A stretch of 64,000 bases of DNA from Archangium sp. Lineage in GTDB: Bacteria; Myxococcota; Myxococcia; Myxococcales; Myxococcaceae. The notes under the pieces were generated by a model. The model was given only the letters and a program-made list of their open reading frames with translations. It was not told the origin of the DNA and searched no databases. This document shows, piece by piece, positions 24,480-33,778 of the stretch. Where the stretch lies: assembly GCA_030681645.1 (NCBI GenBank), contig JAUXRX010000046.1, positions 62,001 to 126,000 on the forward strand, in the 5' to 3' direction. Each line of letters begins with the position of its first letter. Position 1 is the stretch's first letter. The translations under genes and the position numbers were made by a program.

Positions 24480-25697
24480 ATGCTCGACGAGATCCTCCCG
24501 TACGCGTTGGTGCCGGGGCACGCTGGCGTGTTCGTCTGCGGCTGCTTCGAGCGCTGGGTCTCCATCCAGCTCCAGGCGATACGCGGTCACAACCTCGCCT
24601 GGGCGTTGATCGAGACGAAGCGGCTCGTCGCCGGGCAGCGCGCCGCTGTCATCGGAGGTGGCTTCGCGGGCCTCTCTGCCGCCGCCGCGCTCGGACGCAA
24701 GGGCGTGCTGGTGACGCTCTTCGAGCGGGCCCCGGCGCTCCTCGCCACGCAGCGGCACAACCACACCCGGTGGATCCACCCGCACATCCACGAGTGGCCG
24801 CGGCCGGGCTCGCGGAATCCGCGCGCGGGGCTGCCGCTGCTCGACTGGCACGCGGGCCTCGCCGCGGACATGGCCGCCGAGGTGCTCAACGCCTTCGCCG
24901 TCGAGACCGCGCGCTCGAAGATCGAGGTGCGCTCGGCGGCGGGCGCGGTCACGCTCGGCGAAGGACCTTCCGTCTCGGGCGAACGCTTCGACGCGGTGGT
25001 GCTCGCGCTCGGCGTCGGCGTGGAGAAGACCTTCGGCGCGTTGCCCCTCGCCTCGTACTGGACCGACGCCGACATCGGCACGGTGCGCCCGGGGCCTGCG
25101 AGGCATCACCTCGTCACCGGCATCGGCGAGGGCGGCGTCATCGACACCCTCTACCTGCGGCTGGCGGGCTTCTCTCACGCCGAGCTGGCGGACCGCCTCG
25201 CCGAGGTGGAAGGCATGGCTGCGATCGAGCAGGAATTGCTCACCATCGAGCGAGAGCTCGAGGGCCGGGGCGACGTCGACGCGAACGCGCACCTGCACGC
25301 GCGGCACGCCGGGCTCGCCGTGCCGGCCGCGGTCGACGCGCTGCTGAAGAGCCGGTTGCGCCCGGACACGCGCGTCACCCTCAACGGCCCCGAGGCGTTC
25401 GCCCTCGCGCCGCGGGCGGACCTGTTCAATCGTTTCATCCTCTCCCGGCTGCTGCGGCTCGGCGGCCTCGAGTACGTGGCGGGCGCGGTGGAGGACGTCT
25501 CGGCCGAAGGTGCGGGCTGGCAGGTGAAGCTCAGCAGTGGCCGGGTGCTGCACGTCGATCGCGTCAACGTGCGCCACGGCACCGTGCCGTCCCTGGCAGC
25601 CGCGTTTCCCGAGATCTGGGCGGCGTACGCTCCCGTGCGTCGCGGCTTGCCGCACCTCACCCCGCGGCCGGCGTGGCCCGCGGGGTATTTCGGGTAG
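24480..25697 (+). CDS. FAD-dependent oxidoreductase
   Basis: The protein has 405 residues from the ATG at 24480. A dinucleotide-binding motif AVIGGGFAGLSAAAALG is near residue 57, with an acidic residue (LFERAP) at the end of beta 2. The C-terminal part contains a PxxLxLNGP-like and a final FAD-ring turn (TVPSLAAAFPE). A class of amine- or FAD-oxidase-like enzymes is suggested, but the substrate is not readable. It is preceded by an unusual CGCF (VFVCGCFERW) near residue 20. No partner gene. Confidence 0.65.
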   Translation: MLDEILPYALVPGHAGVFVCGCFERWVSIQLQAIRGHNLAWALIETKRLVAGQRAAVIGGGFAGLSAAAALGRKGVLVTLFERAPALLATQRHNHTRWIHPHIHEWPRPGSRNPRAGLPLLDWHAGLAADMAAEVLNAFAVETARSKIEVRSAAGAVTLGEGPSVSGERFDAVVLALGVGVEKTFGALPLASYWTDADIGTVRPGPARHHLVTGIGEGGVIDTLYLRLAGFSHAELADRLAEVEGMAAIEQELLTIERELEGRGDVDANAHLHARHAGLAVPAAVDALLKSRLRPDTRVTLNGPEAFALAPRADLFNRFILSRLLRLGGLEYVAGAVEDVSAEGAGWQVKLSSGRVLHVDRVNVRHGTVPSLAAAFPEIWAAYAPVRRGLPHLTPRPAWPAGYFG

Positions 25698-25740
25698 TCA
25701 CGAGGTCATTCCTCCGTCGCAACCGCTCGCAATCGCGCCA

Positions 25741-25755
25741 GCGCAACGGTTGCGC
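25741..25755. promoter_or_regulatory. Palindromic operator-like site 1
   Basis: GCGCAACGGTTGCGC is a perfect 7-1-7 inverted repeat. A related site with the same CAACCG/CGGTTG halves lies at 25792-25806, and a half-site CGCAACCG occurs at about 25719. All sit upstream of the histidine-kinase operon, so a dimeric regulator may bind here. Confidence 0.4.
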
Positions 25756-25791
25756 GCGAATAAGCCGAATTGAGCACGGGCCGTAGCGGCG

Positions 25792-25806
25792 CAACCGTTA
25801 CGGTTG
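25792..25806. promoter_or_regulatory. Palindromic operator-like site 2
   Basis: CAACCGTTACGGTTG is a perfect 6-3-6 inverted repeat. It overlaps the first possible TTG start (25804) of the histidine kinase, which makes a downstream start more likely. Confidence 0.4.
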
Positions 25807-25836
25807 ATCATCGCTCTTCAGGTTCGGCCGATCGAG

Positions 25837-27411
25837 GTGGGCAATCTCCCGTTCCCACCGGCAGGCACGAGCCGCACCTGGACCTTGCTGGACTTCTCCA
25901 GGGGCGCGGCCGCCGTCGTGACGGCCATCGGCGCGCTCGGGCTGGTGGGCTGGGCCTTCGACATTCCCTTTCTGCGCGGGCGCGACCTCACCTTCGTGAC
26001 GCTGAAGGCGAACACGGCGGCGGGCCTGTTGCTCGCCGGGCTGGCGCTCGCCTTCGACACCGCGCGCCACCCCTCGCTGCGGCGGCTGAGCGGGGCCCTC
26101 GCAGCGACCCTCGCCGTGCTCGGGTTGGCGACGCTGGGCGAGTTCCTCACCGGGAACAGCCTCGGCATCGATCGATTGCTCTCTGATTCCTCGACCGACT
26201 CGACCCCCAACCGCATGGGCCCCAACACCGCGCTCGCCTTTCTCTTCTGCGGAGCCGGGCTCGTCGGGGGCAGCTGGGCCCGGGCCTCCGGCTTCGCCGA
26301 GGCCGCGCTGCTGGCCGCCTGCTCGGTCTGCCTGGTGGCGGTGTGTGGCTACGCGTACGGCGTCCCGTCCTTCTACGGGCCGTCGGGCCAGCTGCCGATG
26401 CCGCTCGTGGTGGCCGCCGGCCTGCTGCTCCTCTGCTGCGGTGCGCTCGCGGCCCATCCTGCTCGGGGCCTCATGGCGCTGTTGACGGGTCCCGGGGCGG
26501 GCAGCCGGCTCGCCCGTCGCTTCCTGCCGGTCGCGGTCCTGCTCCCCATCGGCGAAGGGTGGCTCAAGCTCGAAGGCCAGCGGGCCGGGCTCTTCAGCGC
26601 CGAGTTCGGCGTGGCCCTCTTCGCGGTGGCGACGGTGGTGCTGCTCTCGGCCACCGCGCTGTGGAACCTGGGGTCGCTCAACACCTCGGAGCGCCGCACG
26701 CTCGCGGCCAAGGCCAACGTGGAGACGGTGAATCGGGAACTCGAGGCGTTCGCCTATTCCGTCTCGCACGACCTGCGCGCGCCGCTGAGGGGCATCGACG
26801 GCTTCAGCCAGGCGCTGCTGGAAGACAGCGGCCCTTCGCTCGACGCGCAGGGGAAGGCGCACCTCGCGCGCATTCGGGCCGGCGCCCAGCGCATGGGGCA
26901 CCTCATCGACGACCTGCTCAAGCTCTCGATGCTGTCGCGCAGCACCCTGAAGCACGCGAGGGTGCCGGTCTCGGCCGTCGTGAACGAGATCGTCGCCGAG
27001 CTGCGGCTGCGCGAGCCGGGCCGCCAGGTCGAGATCGTCGTCGCCCCCGGCCTGACCGCCGACGGTGACCCCGAGCTCATCCGCATCGCGCTCGAGAACC
27101 TCATCGGCAACGCGTGGAAGTTCACCTCGCGGCGGGCCCTCGCGCGCATCGAGGTGGGGCAGGCCGCGCCCGAGAACGGGGCCCCGGTCTTCTTCGTGCG
27201 GGACAACGGCGCGGGCTTCGACATGCGCTACGCACCCAAGCTCTTCGGCGCGTTCCAGCGGCTGCACGCCATGGCCGACTTTCCGGGCACCGGCATCGGG
27301 CTGGCCACCGTGCAGCGCATCATGCACCGGCACGGCGGGCGCGCCTGGGCCGAGGGCGTCGTCGACGAGGGCGCCACCATCTCCTTCACGCTGGGCAAGG
27401 GCAGGGACTGA
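25837..27411 (+). CDS. Membrane sensor histidine kinase
   Basis: The protein has about 524 residues. The start is uncertain: a TTG at 25804 lies inside a palindrome, so I prefer the GTG at 25837. The N-terminal half has about eight hydrophobic segments forming a membrane sensor domain. Then follow HisKA (AYSVSHDLRAPLRG, phospho-His) and HATPase (ENLIGNAWKF, DNGAGFD, GTGIGLATVQRI). Operon with an Rcp1-like regulator and a hybrid kinase. Confidence 0.8.
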   Translation: MGNLPFPPAGTSRTWTLLDFSRGAAAVVTAIGALGLVGWAFDIPFLRGRDLTFVTLKANTAAGLLLAGLALAFDTARHPSLRRLSGALAATLAVLGLATLGEFLTGNSLGIDRLLSDSSTDSTPNRMGPNTALAFLFCGAGLVGGSWARASGFAEAALLAACSVCLVAVCGYAYGVPSFYGPSGQLPMPLVVAAGLLLLCCGALAAHPARGLMALLTGPGAGSRLARRFLPVAVLLPIGEGWLKLEGQRAGLFSAEFGVALFAVATVVLLSATALWNLGSLNTSERRTLAAKANVETVNRELEAFAYSVSHDLRAPLRGIDGFSQALLEDSGPSLDAQGKAHLARIRAGAQRMGHLIDDLLKLSMLSRSTLKHARVPVSAVVNEIVAELRLREPGRQVEIVVAPGLTADGDPELIRIALENLIGNAWKFTSRRALARIEVGQAAPENGAPVFFVRDNGAGFDMRYAPKLFGAFQRLHAMADFPGTGIGLATVQRIMHRHGGRAWAEGVVDEGATISFTLGKGRD

Positions 27412-27413
27412 GC

Positions 27414-27860
27414 ATGGACAGAGTCATCTTGTTGGTCGAAGACAACCCCGATGACGAGGCGCTCACCATTCGCGCGCTCACCAAGAACAACATCGCCAAT
27501 CGCGTCGAGGTGGCGCGCGACGGGGTCGAGGCGCTCGACTACCTCTTCGGCACCGGGGCTCATGCGGGCCGCGACGTGACGAAGCTCCCGCAGCTGCTGT
27601 TGCTCGATCTGAAGCTGCCCCGCATCGACGGCCTCGAGGTGCTCAGGCGCCTGCGCGCCGACGAGCGCACCAGGCTGGTGCCCGTGGTGATCCTCACCTC
27701 GTCGAAAGAAGAGCAGGATCTGATCAGCGGCTATTCCGGCGGCGCCAACAGCTACATCCGCAAGCCGGTCGACTTCACCCAGTTCGCCGAGGCGGTCCGC
27801 CAGCTGGGCATCTACTGGCTCGTGATCAACGAAGCGCCGCCCGCGCCGCGAGCGGCGTGA
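27414..27860 (+). CDS. Rcp1-like response regulator (receiver only)
   Basis: The protein has 148 residues, one receiver domain without output. The Asp pocket is VEDNPDDE, the phospho-Asp lies in LLLLDLKLP, the Thr/Ser is in ILTSS, and the Lys in RKPVDF. Length and motifs match the phytochrome-associated Rcp1 family. It starts 3 bases after the kinase stop, and its stop overlaps the following hybrid kinase. It probably shuttles phosphate between the two kinases. Confidence 0.85.
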   Translation: MDRVILLVEDNPDDEALTIRALTKNNIANRVEVARDGVEALDYLFGTGAHAGRDVTKLPQLLLLDLKLPRIDGLEVLRRLRADERTRLVPVVILTSSKEEQDLISGYSGGANSYIRKPVDFTQFAEAVRQLGIYWLVINEAPPAPRAA

Positions 27861-29416
27861 TGACGACCCTCAAGATCCTGTTCGTGGAAGACGTCGAGGA
27901 CGACGCCCAGCTGGTGCTCCAGCAGCTCAAGCGCGGCGGGCTGGCCACCACCTCGACACGGGTCGAGACCGAAGAGGCCATGGACGACGCGCTGCTGGCC
28001 GAGCGCTGGGACCTCGTCATCTGCGACTACTCGTTGCCCCGCTTCAGCGCCCTGGGCGCGCTCGCCACCCTCCAGCGCCGCGGGTTGGACATTCCCTTCA
28101 TCATCGTCTCGGGCACCGTGGGCGAAGAGACGGCCGCGGCGGCGATGAAGGCGGGCGCCCACGATTACCTGATGAAGGACAAGCTGGTGCGGCTGGTCGG
28201 CGTGGTCGAGCGCGAATGCCGCGACGCCCGCGGCCGGGCTGAGCAGCGCGAGGCCGACCACGCCGCGAAGGAGAGCGCGAAGCTCTACCGCTCGCTCGTC
28301 GACACGCTCCCCGACGGGGTGGGGGTGGTGGGGCTCCATGGGCGCTTCCTGCTGTGCAACGAGCGCCTCACCTCGATGCACGGTCACGCCACCGGAGCCC
28401 TGGTCGGGCAAAGCCAGCTGCAGCTCTTCGCCGCCGAGGACCACGCGCGCGCCGAGGAGGCCTTCGGCCAGCTGCGCAGCACCGGCGGGGTTCGCAACTT
28501 CGAGCTGAGCATGGCCCGCCAGGACGGGTCGCGCTTCCCCGCCGAGCTCAGCGCCACCGCCATCCTGGGAGAAGACCGGAACCCCGAGGCCTTCATCGTG
28601 GTGGTCCGCGACATCACCGAGCGCAAGGAACTGCAGGCGCGGTTGATTCTCGGAGATCGAATGGCGTCGATCGGCACGCTGGCCGCCGGCGTCGCGCATG
28701 AGATCAACAACCCGCTCGCCTACATCCTCGGCAACCTGGCCTCGGCGATGCGCCAGGTGACCGAGCACAACGCGGCGGGCGCGGCGTGGCTGGCCACGGG
28801 TCCGGCGAACGTGCCTGCCGCGCTGCGGCTCACCCTGGACCAACTGGACGACTGCCGCGACGCGCTCGGGGAAGCCATCGAAGGCGCCGAGCGGGTGCGC
28901 GACATCGTGCGCGACCTGAAGACCGTCTCACGCAGCGACGAGGCGGACCGCGGGCCCGTCGATCTCGAGCGCGTGGTCGAGGCGGCCATTCGCATGGCCT
29001 CGCACGAGATCCGCCACCGGGCCCGCCTGGTGAAACACTTCGCCCACGCCCCGGTGGTGCGGGGCAGTGACGGGCGCCTCACCCAGGTGTTCCTGAACCT
29101 CCTCGTCAACGCCGCGCAGGCCATTCCCGAGGGGGCGGCGCTGCTGAACGAGGTGACCGTCACCATCCGCACCGACGCCCGCGGCCGCGCGGTGGTCGAC
29201 GTCAACGACACGGGCCAGGGCATTCCCCCCGAGGCGTGCGCGCGCGTCTTCGACCCGTTCTTCACCACCAAGCCGGTGGGGGTGGGCACGGGGCTGGGGT
29301 TGTCGTTGTGCCGCGGCATCGTCTCTTCGCTCGGCGGCGAGCTGACCTTCGAGAGCGAGGTGGGCAAGGGCACCGCCTTCCACGTCACCCTGCCGCCGTC
29401 CCTGGCCGTGGCCTAG
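27860..29416 (+). CDS. Hybrid kinase: receiver-PAS-histidine kinase
   Basis: The protein has about 518 residues. Receiver domain at 5-125 (FVEDVEDDA, ICDYSLP, phospho-Asp, LMKDK), PAS at about 150-270 (LPDGVGVVGLHGRFL, ITERKELQ), HisKA with GVAHEINNPLAYILGN, and HATPase (FLNLLVNAAQAIP, DTGQGIPPE, GLGLSL). The N-terminal receiver suggests it receives phosphate from the upstream pair. The ATG at 27860 overlaps the preceding stop. Its stop overlaps that of the convergent HEAT gene (CTAG). Confidence 0.85.
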   Translation: MTTLKILFVEDVEDDAQLVLQQLKRGGLATTSTRVETEEAMDDALLAERWDLVICDYSLPRFSALGALATLQRRGLDIPFIIVSGTVGEETAAAAMKAGAHDYLMKDKLVRLVGVVERECRDARGRAEQREADHAAKESAKLYRSLVDTLPDGVGVVGLHGRFLLCNERLTSMHGHATGALVGQSQLQLFAAEDHARAEEAFGQLRSTGGVRNFELSMARQDGSRFPAELSATAILGEDRNPEAFIVVVRDITERKELQARLILGDRMASIGTLAAGVAHEINNPLAYILGNLASAMRQVTEHNAAGAAWLATGPANVPAALRLTLDQLDDCRDALGEAIEGAERVRDIVRDLKTVSRSDEADRGPVDLERVVEAAIRMASHEIRHRARLVKHFAHAPVVRGSDGRLTQVFLNLLVNAAQAIPEGAALLNEVTVTIRTDARGRAVVDVNDTGQGIPPEACARVFDPFFTTKPVGVGTGLGLSLCRGIVSSLGGELTFESEVGKGTAFHVTLPPSLAVA

Positions 29417-30204
29417 CCGCAGGCGGCGATGGCGGCGGTGAGCTCGGCCCGCTCGTCGTCGGTGAGCTTCGGGTTCTTCTCGAGCGCGCGCAGCGCCTCG
29501 GCCAGCTTCGGGCTCGCCAGCGCGCGCGCCGCTTCGAACAACGCCACCCCCACGAAGCCGCGCTCGAGCTGGCTGCGCAGGGGGCCGATGGCCCGCGCGT
29601 CCCCCCGCAGGCCCAGGCCAATCATCGCCTCGTCGCGGGTGGGCTCGTGCGCGTCGGTCAACCTCGCCGCGAGCGCCTCGCGCACCTCGGGGCCGTCGAC
29701 CAGCGGCAGCTGCGAGCCCAGCGCGAAGGTGGCCCATTCGCGCAGCTCTTCCACCCCGTCGCGCGAGAGGTTGATCAACGCGGCGAGCGCGTCGGGGTGG
29801 CTGGAACGCCGCAGCGCGTGCAGCACGCCCTCGCGCACGCCGTCGTCGGAGTGCCCGGCGTGCGGCGCCAGCATCGTCACCACCGCCGCGTCGTGGAAGT
29901 CGACGCAGGCGTTGGCGATGCAGGCGAGCAGCTCGGCCGGAGGCCCGGCGGCCACCATCTTCGCGAACAGCTCCAGGGTCTGCGCCGCGAGCGGCTGGGC
30001 CTCCCGGCCGAGGCCGCGCAGCACGTCGGGCACCAGTTGCTGCAGGCGCACGTCGTCGTGGGTGGCGAGCGGCGCGACGAGGCTCCACACCTCGTGCGGC
30101 GCGGCGTCGTGGAGCGCGTTCACCACCTCCCAGTACGCCTCGGGGTCGCCGTCCTCGTTCACCGCCTCGGCCTGCGCACGGGAGAACAGCTCGGCGGTGC
30201 TCAC
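29413..30204 (-). CDS. HEAT-repeat protein
   Basis: The protein has 263 residues from the GTG at 30204, which overlaps the DoxX stop. It has at least four helical-pair units of HEAT/PBS-lyase type (DDVRLQQLVPDVLRGLG, DDGVREGVLHALRR, DEAMIGLGLRGDARAI). No catalytic site is visible. It is the last gene in a sixA-CHAD-DoxX operon, and may be the scaffold of that system. Confidence 0.7.
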   Translation of the reverse strand: MSTAELFSRAQAEAVNEDGDPEAYWEVVNALHDAAPHEVWSLVAPLATHDDVRLQQLVPDVLRGLGREAQPLAAQTLELFAKMVAAGPPAELLACIANACVDFHDAAVVTMLAPHAGHSDDGVREGVLHALRRSSHPDALAALINLSRDGVEELREWATFALGSQLPLVDGPEVREALAARLTDAHEPTRDEAMIGLGLRGDARAIGPLRSQLERGFVGVALFEAARALASPKLAEALRALEKNPKLTDDERAELTAAIAACG

Positions 30205-30575
30205 GGGTGCTTCTCCTTCCTGAGCGTCACCGCCCAGACCCAGGCCAGGAACAGCGCCTGGAAAGGCAGGCGCGCCCAGAGCGCCCACGCCGGCGCGGCG
30301 AGGCCGGCGAGCTGGCCCTGTAGCGCGGCGTAGATGTTCGCGGGGAAGACGGCGATGAGCAGCGCGATGAGGCCCCAGCCCGCAGCGCGCCTGGTGCGCG
30401 GTACGAGCACGCCCACGCCTCCGGCGACTTCACACGCGCCGCTGAGGGCGTTGAGCGCCTCGGGGAACGGCAGCGGCGGCGGCATCATCGAGAGATAGAA
30501 CGCGGGGTCGCGAAAGTGGTTGAGCCCCGCCACCACGAAGAACACGGCCAGGAGCCAGCGCCCTGCGCTGATCAT
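30201..30575 (-). CDS. DoxX-like membrane protein
   Basis: The protein has 124 residues from the ATG at 30575, which overlaps the CHAD gene stop by ATGA. Four hydrophobic segments and the typical DoxX pattern (FVVAGLNHFRDPAFY, LSGACEVAGGVGVL) identify a DoxX family protein. These inner-membrane proteins often have redox or detoxifying roles. Here it is within an operon of SixA and CHAD genes. Confidence 0.8.
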   Translation of the reverse strand: MISAGRWLLAVFFVVAGLNHFRDPAFYLSMMPPPLPFPEALNALSGACEVAGGVGVLVPRTRRAAGWGLIALLIAVFPANIYAALQGQLAGLAAPAWALWARLPFQALFLAWVWAVTLRKEKHP

Positions 30576-31210
30576 TGATGCGCCTCGAGCAGCTCGAACG
30601 CCCGGGCGATGCCTTCTTCGAGCGGGGAAGGCACCTCGACCCCGAGGCGGGTGGCGAAGTTCGAGAGCGCGAGCAGGTCGCACAGGGCTCCGAGTCGTTC
30701 CTGCTCTGCCCCCAGGTCAGAGGTGCCGAGCCCCAGCCACTCGCGCGCGTAGCGGACGCGACGCAGTTGCCGGCGCAGGCGATGGAGCGCCTCACCGTCT
30801 CCGGGCGGCAGCGCGCGGCGGAGCTGCTCCAGCTTCTTCTCGAGCTTGGGCAGGGTGCGCTTGGCCCGGGCCCGCTTCGGTGACCGCACCGCGGTGAGCC
30901 GTTGGCGCAACGCCAGCCAGCGCTCCGAGCCGAGCGCCTCGGCGGCCGCCTCCACGGCGCCGGGGCGCAGCTCTTCCAGCGCCTCGGAGGTGAGCACCTC
31001 GCCGAACACGTCGAGGTCACGCAGCAACGCCAGCTCGCCGCACGCCCAGCGCAGCTCTTCCTGGAGGGAGTCGTGCCCCTTGAAGCCGAGCCACACGCGC
31101 AGGCGGCGCAGCGCCACCCGCACCTGGTGGACGCCTTCCACGTCGCCTGCCAGCGCGAGGGTGCGCGCGTCGTCGAGGTGGGTGAGCCAGGCCGTCGCAT
31201 CGAGCCTCAT
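30572..31210 (-). CDS. CHAD domain protein
   Basis: The protein has 212 residues. The CHAD pattern is clear: a His in EGVHQVRVALRRLRVWLG, a basic LRRQLRRVRYAREWLG and many Arg/Lys helices. CHAD domains bind polyphosphate. Unlike many CHAD proteins, there is no CYTH partner. The gene overlaps sixA (ATGA) upstream and doxX downstream, so a polyphosphate- or phosphate-linked function is inferred. Confidence 0.85.
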   Translation of the reverse strand: MRLDATAWLTHLDDARTLALAGDVEGVHQVRVALRRLRVWLGFKGHDSLQEELRWACGELALLRDLDVFGEVLTSEALEELRPGAVEAAAEALGSERWLALRQRLTAVRSPKRARAKRTLPKLEKKLEQLRRALPPGDGEALHRLRRQLRRVRYAREWLGLGTSDLGAEQERLGALCDLLALSNFATRLGVEVPSPLEEGIARAFELLEAHQ

Positions 31211-31662
31211 CGGCGCAACACCCTCGGCTGCAGCAGCGAGCGCAGCTTCATGCCCGCGGGGCCGGGCTCGCCCACCAACTGCGCGACCGCGCCCTTCTTG
31301 AGCTCGAAGTTCCCGCCCGTGGGCTCGCCCGTCACCAGCCAGGAGAGCAGGGAGGACAGGTGCGGCTCATGGCCCACCACCGCGAGGCGGTCCCCCTCGA
31401 GCAGCTCCCACAGCGCGACGTCGGGTGCTCTCGCCAGCAGCGCGGTCGAAGCGAGCTCGCCGTCGCACAGCGGCGCGAGCAGCTCAGCGGTCTCCACGGC
31501 GCGCACCTTCGGGCTGTGCAGCACCTTGTCGAAGCGGAAGCCCAGCTCGTCGAGGGTCTTCACGCTCTGCTCGAAGCGGCGCCGGCCCTTCTTCGAGAGA
31601 GGTCGAGCGGCGTCGTCGGGTCCGTCGACGGCGATGGCGTGGCGGATGAGGGTGAGCTCCAT
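31207..31662 (-). CDS. sixA: SixA-type phosphohistidine phosphatase
   Basis: The protein has 151 residues from the ATG at 31662. The RHG motif (LIRHAIA) and the catalytic His in VVGHEPHLS are present, with RPLSKKGRRRFE. The histidine-phosphatase family member dephosphorylates phospho-His, for example in a phosphorelay. It is the first gene in an overlapping sixA-CHAD-DoxX-HEAT operon. Kinase genes are nearby, so a link to signalling is possible. Confidence 0.85.
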   Translation of the reverse strand: MELTLIRHAIAVDGPDDAARPLSKKGRRRFEQSVKTLDELGFRFDKVLHSPKVRAVETAELLAPLCDGELASTALLARAPDVALWELLEGDRLAVVGHEPHLSSLLSWLVTGEPTGGNFELKKGAVAQLVGEPGPAGMKLRSLLQPRVLRR

Positions 31663-31794
31663 GGGCGCGCAGCGTACGCCCAAGTGCGCGAGCGAGAATC
31701 AGCAACGATGAGGAAGCCATGAAGAAACCGTGAAGCGGCGGCCGGGCGCTCCGGAGTCTTCTTCTCTGCAGCCACCCTCACGAAAGAGACCGCC

Positions 31795-33306
31795 ATGCGC
31801 CGCCCCACCCTCGCCGTCGTCTTCGCCTTCGCCGCCTGCTCGTACGCCCCGCACCCCGCCTCGTACCGGTGGGCTTCCTCCGTCGAAGAAGCGCCGCCGC
31901 CCGCGGGGATGAACACCGAGAGCTACGCGCGGCTCGACGACAACCCGTTCCTCGAGGCGCGGCACAACCCGCTCTCCACCTTCTCCATCGACGTCGACAC
32001 CGCGTCGTACGCGAACGTGCGCCGCCTGCTCGCCTCGGGCGCGCGCCCCCCGAAGGACGCGGTGCGCATCGAGGAGCTGGTGAACTACTTCCCCTTTCAT
32101 TACCCCGCGCCGGCCGGCGACAGCCCCTTCGCCGTGCACGCCGAGGTGCTGGCGTGCCCGTGGAGCCCGGCACACCGGCTGGTGAAGCTGGGCCTCAAGG
32201 GCCGCGAGCTCGAGACGAAGAGCCGGCCCGCCGCCAACCTCGTCTTCCTGCTCGACGTGTCGGGCTCGATGGGGGAGCCGCGCAAGCTGCCGCTGCTGAA
32301 GAAGGCGCTGCAGTTGCTGGTGGCGCAGCTACGCGAGGACGATCGCGTGGCCATCGTGGTGTACGCGGGCGCGTCGGGGCTGGTGTTGCCCTCGACCCCG
32401 GGCTCCGAGCGGGCGCGCATTCTCGCCTCGCTCGACGAGCTGTCCGCGGGCGGCTCGACCCACGGCGCCGCCGGCATTCAGCTCGCGTACCGCACCGCCG
32501 AGGAGAACTACCGCAAGGGCGGCATCAACCGCGTCATCCTCGCCACCGACGGGGACTTCAACGTGGGCACCTCGAGCGAGGGCGAGCTGACGAGGCTGAT
32601 CGAAACGAAGGCAAAGTCCGGCGTGGCGCTGACCGTGCTTGGCCTGGGCCTGGGCAACTACAAGGACTCGCTGCTGGAGAAGCTCGCCGACCGCGGCAAC
32701 GGCAACTACGCGTACCTGGACACGCTGCAGGAAGCGAAGAAGGTGCTGGTGGAGCAGGCGTCGGGCACGCTGGTCACCATCGCGAAGGACGTGAAGCTGC
32801 AGCTCGAGTTCAACCCCGCGCGCGTGCAGGCGTACCGGCTCATCGGCTACGAGAACCGGCTGCTGCGCAGCGAAGACTTCAACGACGACCGGAAGGACGC
32901 GGGCGAGCTCGGCGCGGGTCACACGGTCACCGCGCTCTACGAGGTGGTGCCGGTGGGTGAGCACGTCGAAGTGCCGGCGATCGATCCGCTCGAGTACCAG
33001 CGGCCCTCCGCGGCGGTGGGCGGTGACGAGCTGCTCACGGTGAAGGTCCGCTACAAGCACCCCGAGGGTGAGACGAGCCGGCGGCTCTCGTTCGCCGTGC
33101 CCGACGCGCTCACCCCTGCCACGCCTGACGCGCGCTTTGCCGCAGCGGTGGCGGAGTTCGGGATGCTGCTGCGCGACTCGCCGCACAAGGGGCGCTCGAG
33201 CTGGGCCGAGGTGCTCGAGCTGGCCAGCGCGTCGGTCGGAGATGACCCCCACAGGCGGGAGTTCCTCTCCCTGGTCAGGCAGGCACAGTCGCTTGCAGAG
33301 GAGTAG
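31795..33306 (+). CDS. VWA lipoprotein (YfbK family)
   Basis: The protein has 503 residues. A lipobox FAACS follows the signal. Residues about 50-110 carry the YfbK N-terminal domain (TFSIDVDTASYANVRR). A VWA domain follows with the MIDAS motif DVSGSMG and a TDGDFNVG. The C-terminal DUF3520 part closes the chain. The family is often tied to metal-dependent protein binding at the envelope. It is divergent from sixA. Confidence 0.85.
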   Translation: MRRPTLAVVFAFAACSYAPHPASYRWASSVEEAPPPAGMNTESYARLDDNPFLEARHNPLSTFSIDVDTASYANVRRLLASGARPPKDAVRIEELVNYFPFHYPAPAGDSPFAVHAEVLACPWSPAHRLVKLGLKGRELETKSRPAANLVFLLDVSGSMGEPRKLPLLKKALQLLVAQLREDDRVAIVVYAGASGLVLPSTPGSERARILASLDELSAGGSTHGAAGIQLAYRTAEENYRKGGINRVILATDGDFNVGTSSEGELTRLIETKAKSGVALTVLGLGLGNYKDSLLEKLADRGNGNYAYLDTLQEAKKVLVEQASGTLVTIAKDVKLQLEFNPARVQAYRLIGYENRLLRSEDFNDDRKDAGELGAGHTVTALYEVVPVGEHVEVPAIDPLEYQRPSAAVGGDELLTVKVRYKHPEGETSRRLSFAVPDALTPATPDARFAAAVAEFGMLLRDSPHKGRSSWAEVLELASASVGDDPHRREFLSLVRQAQSLAEE

Positions 33307-33333
33307 GGTGAAGGCCGTCTGGGGGGGTGGTCC

Positions 33334-33714
33334 GTGTCAGAAGCTTCAACACCACGCAGGGTGCGGGTGCTCGTCATCGATGACGAGCCGACGCTGGGCC
33401 GTTCCATCGTGCGCGCGCTGCGCCACCACGACGTCACGCTCCTGGCGGACGGGGAGTCGGGGCTGGCCAAGCTCAAGGAAGGCGAGCTGCCCGACGTGGT
33501 GCTGTGTGACCTGATGATGCCGGTCTGCAGCGGCATGGACCTCTATGCCGAGCTCGCGCGGGTGAGGCCCGAGGCGTTGGAGCGGATCGTCTTCATGACC
33601 GGCGGCAGCTACACGGCCGAGTCCGATCGTTTCCTCGCGCAGCACGCGGTGATGGTGATCACCAAGCCGTTCGAGCCCGGGTCGCTCGAGGCGCTGGTGG
33701 CGACGTTCGCCTGA
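33334..33714 (+). CDS. Receiver-domain protein
   Basis: The protein has 126 residues from a GTG at 33334, preceded by a G-rich stretch. A receiver domain with DDEP, phospho-Asp in LCDLMMPVC, Thr in MTGG and KPFEP is complete. No output domain is present. The gene lies between a VWA gene and an FHA-GGDEF enzyme, with 64 bases to the latter. It may be a phosphorelay acceptor. Confidence 0.8.
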   Translation: MSEASTPRRVRVLVIDDEPTLGRSIVRALRHHDVTLLADGESGLAKLKEGELPDVVLCDLMMPVCSGMDLYAELARVRPEALERIVFMTGGSYTAESDRFLAQHAVMVITKPFEPGSLEALVATFA

Positions 33715-33778
33715 GACCGGTCCACCCGGGCAGGCAACCGAATGGATTCCGCTCATTTCGGGCTACCTTGCCGGCACG

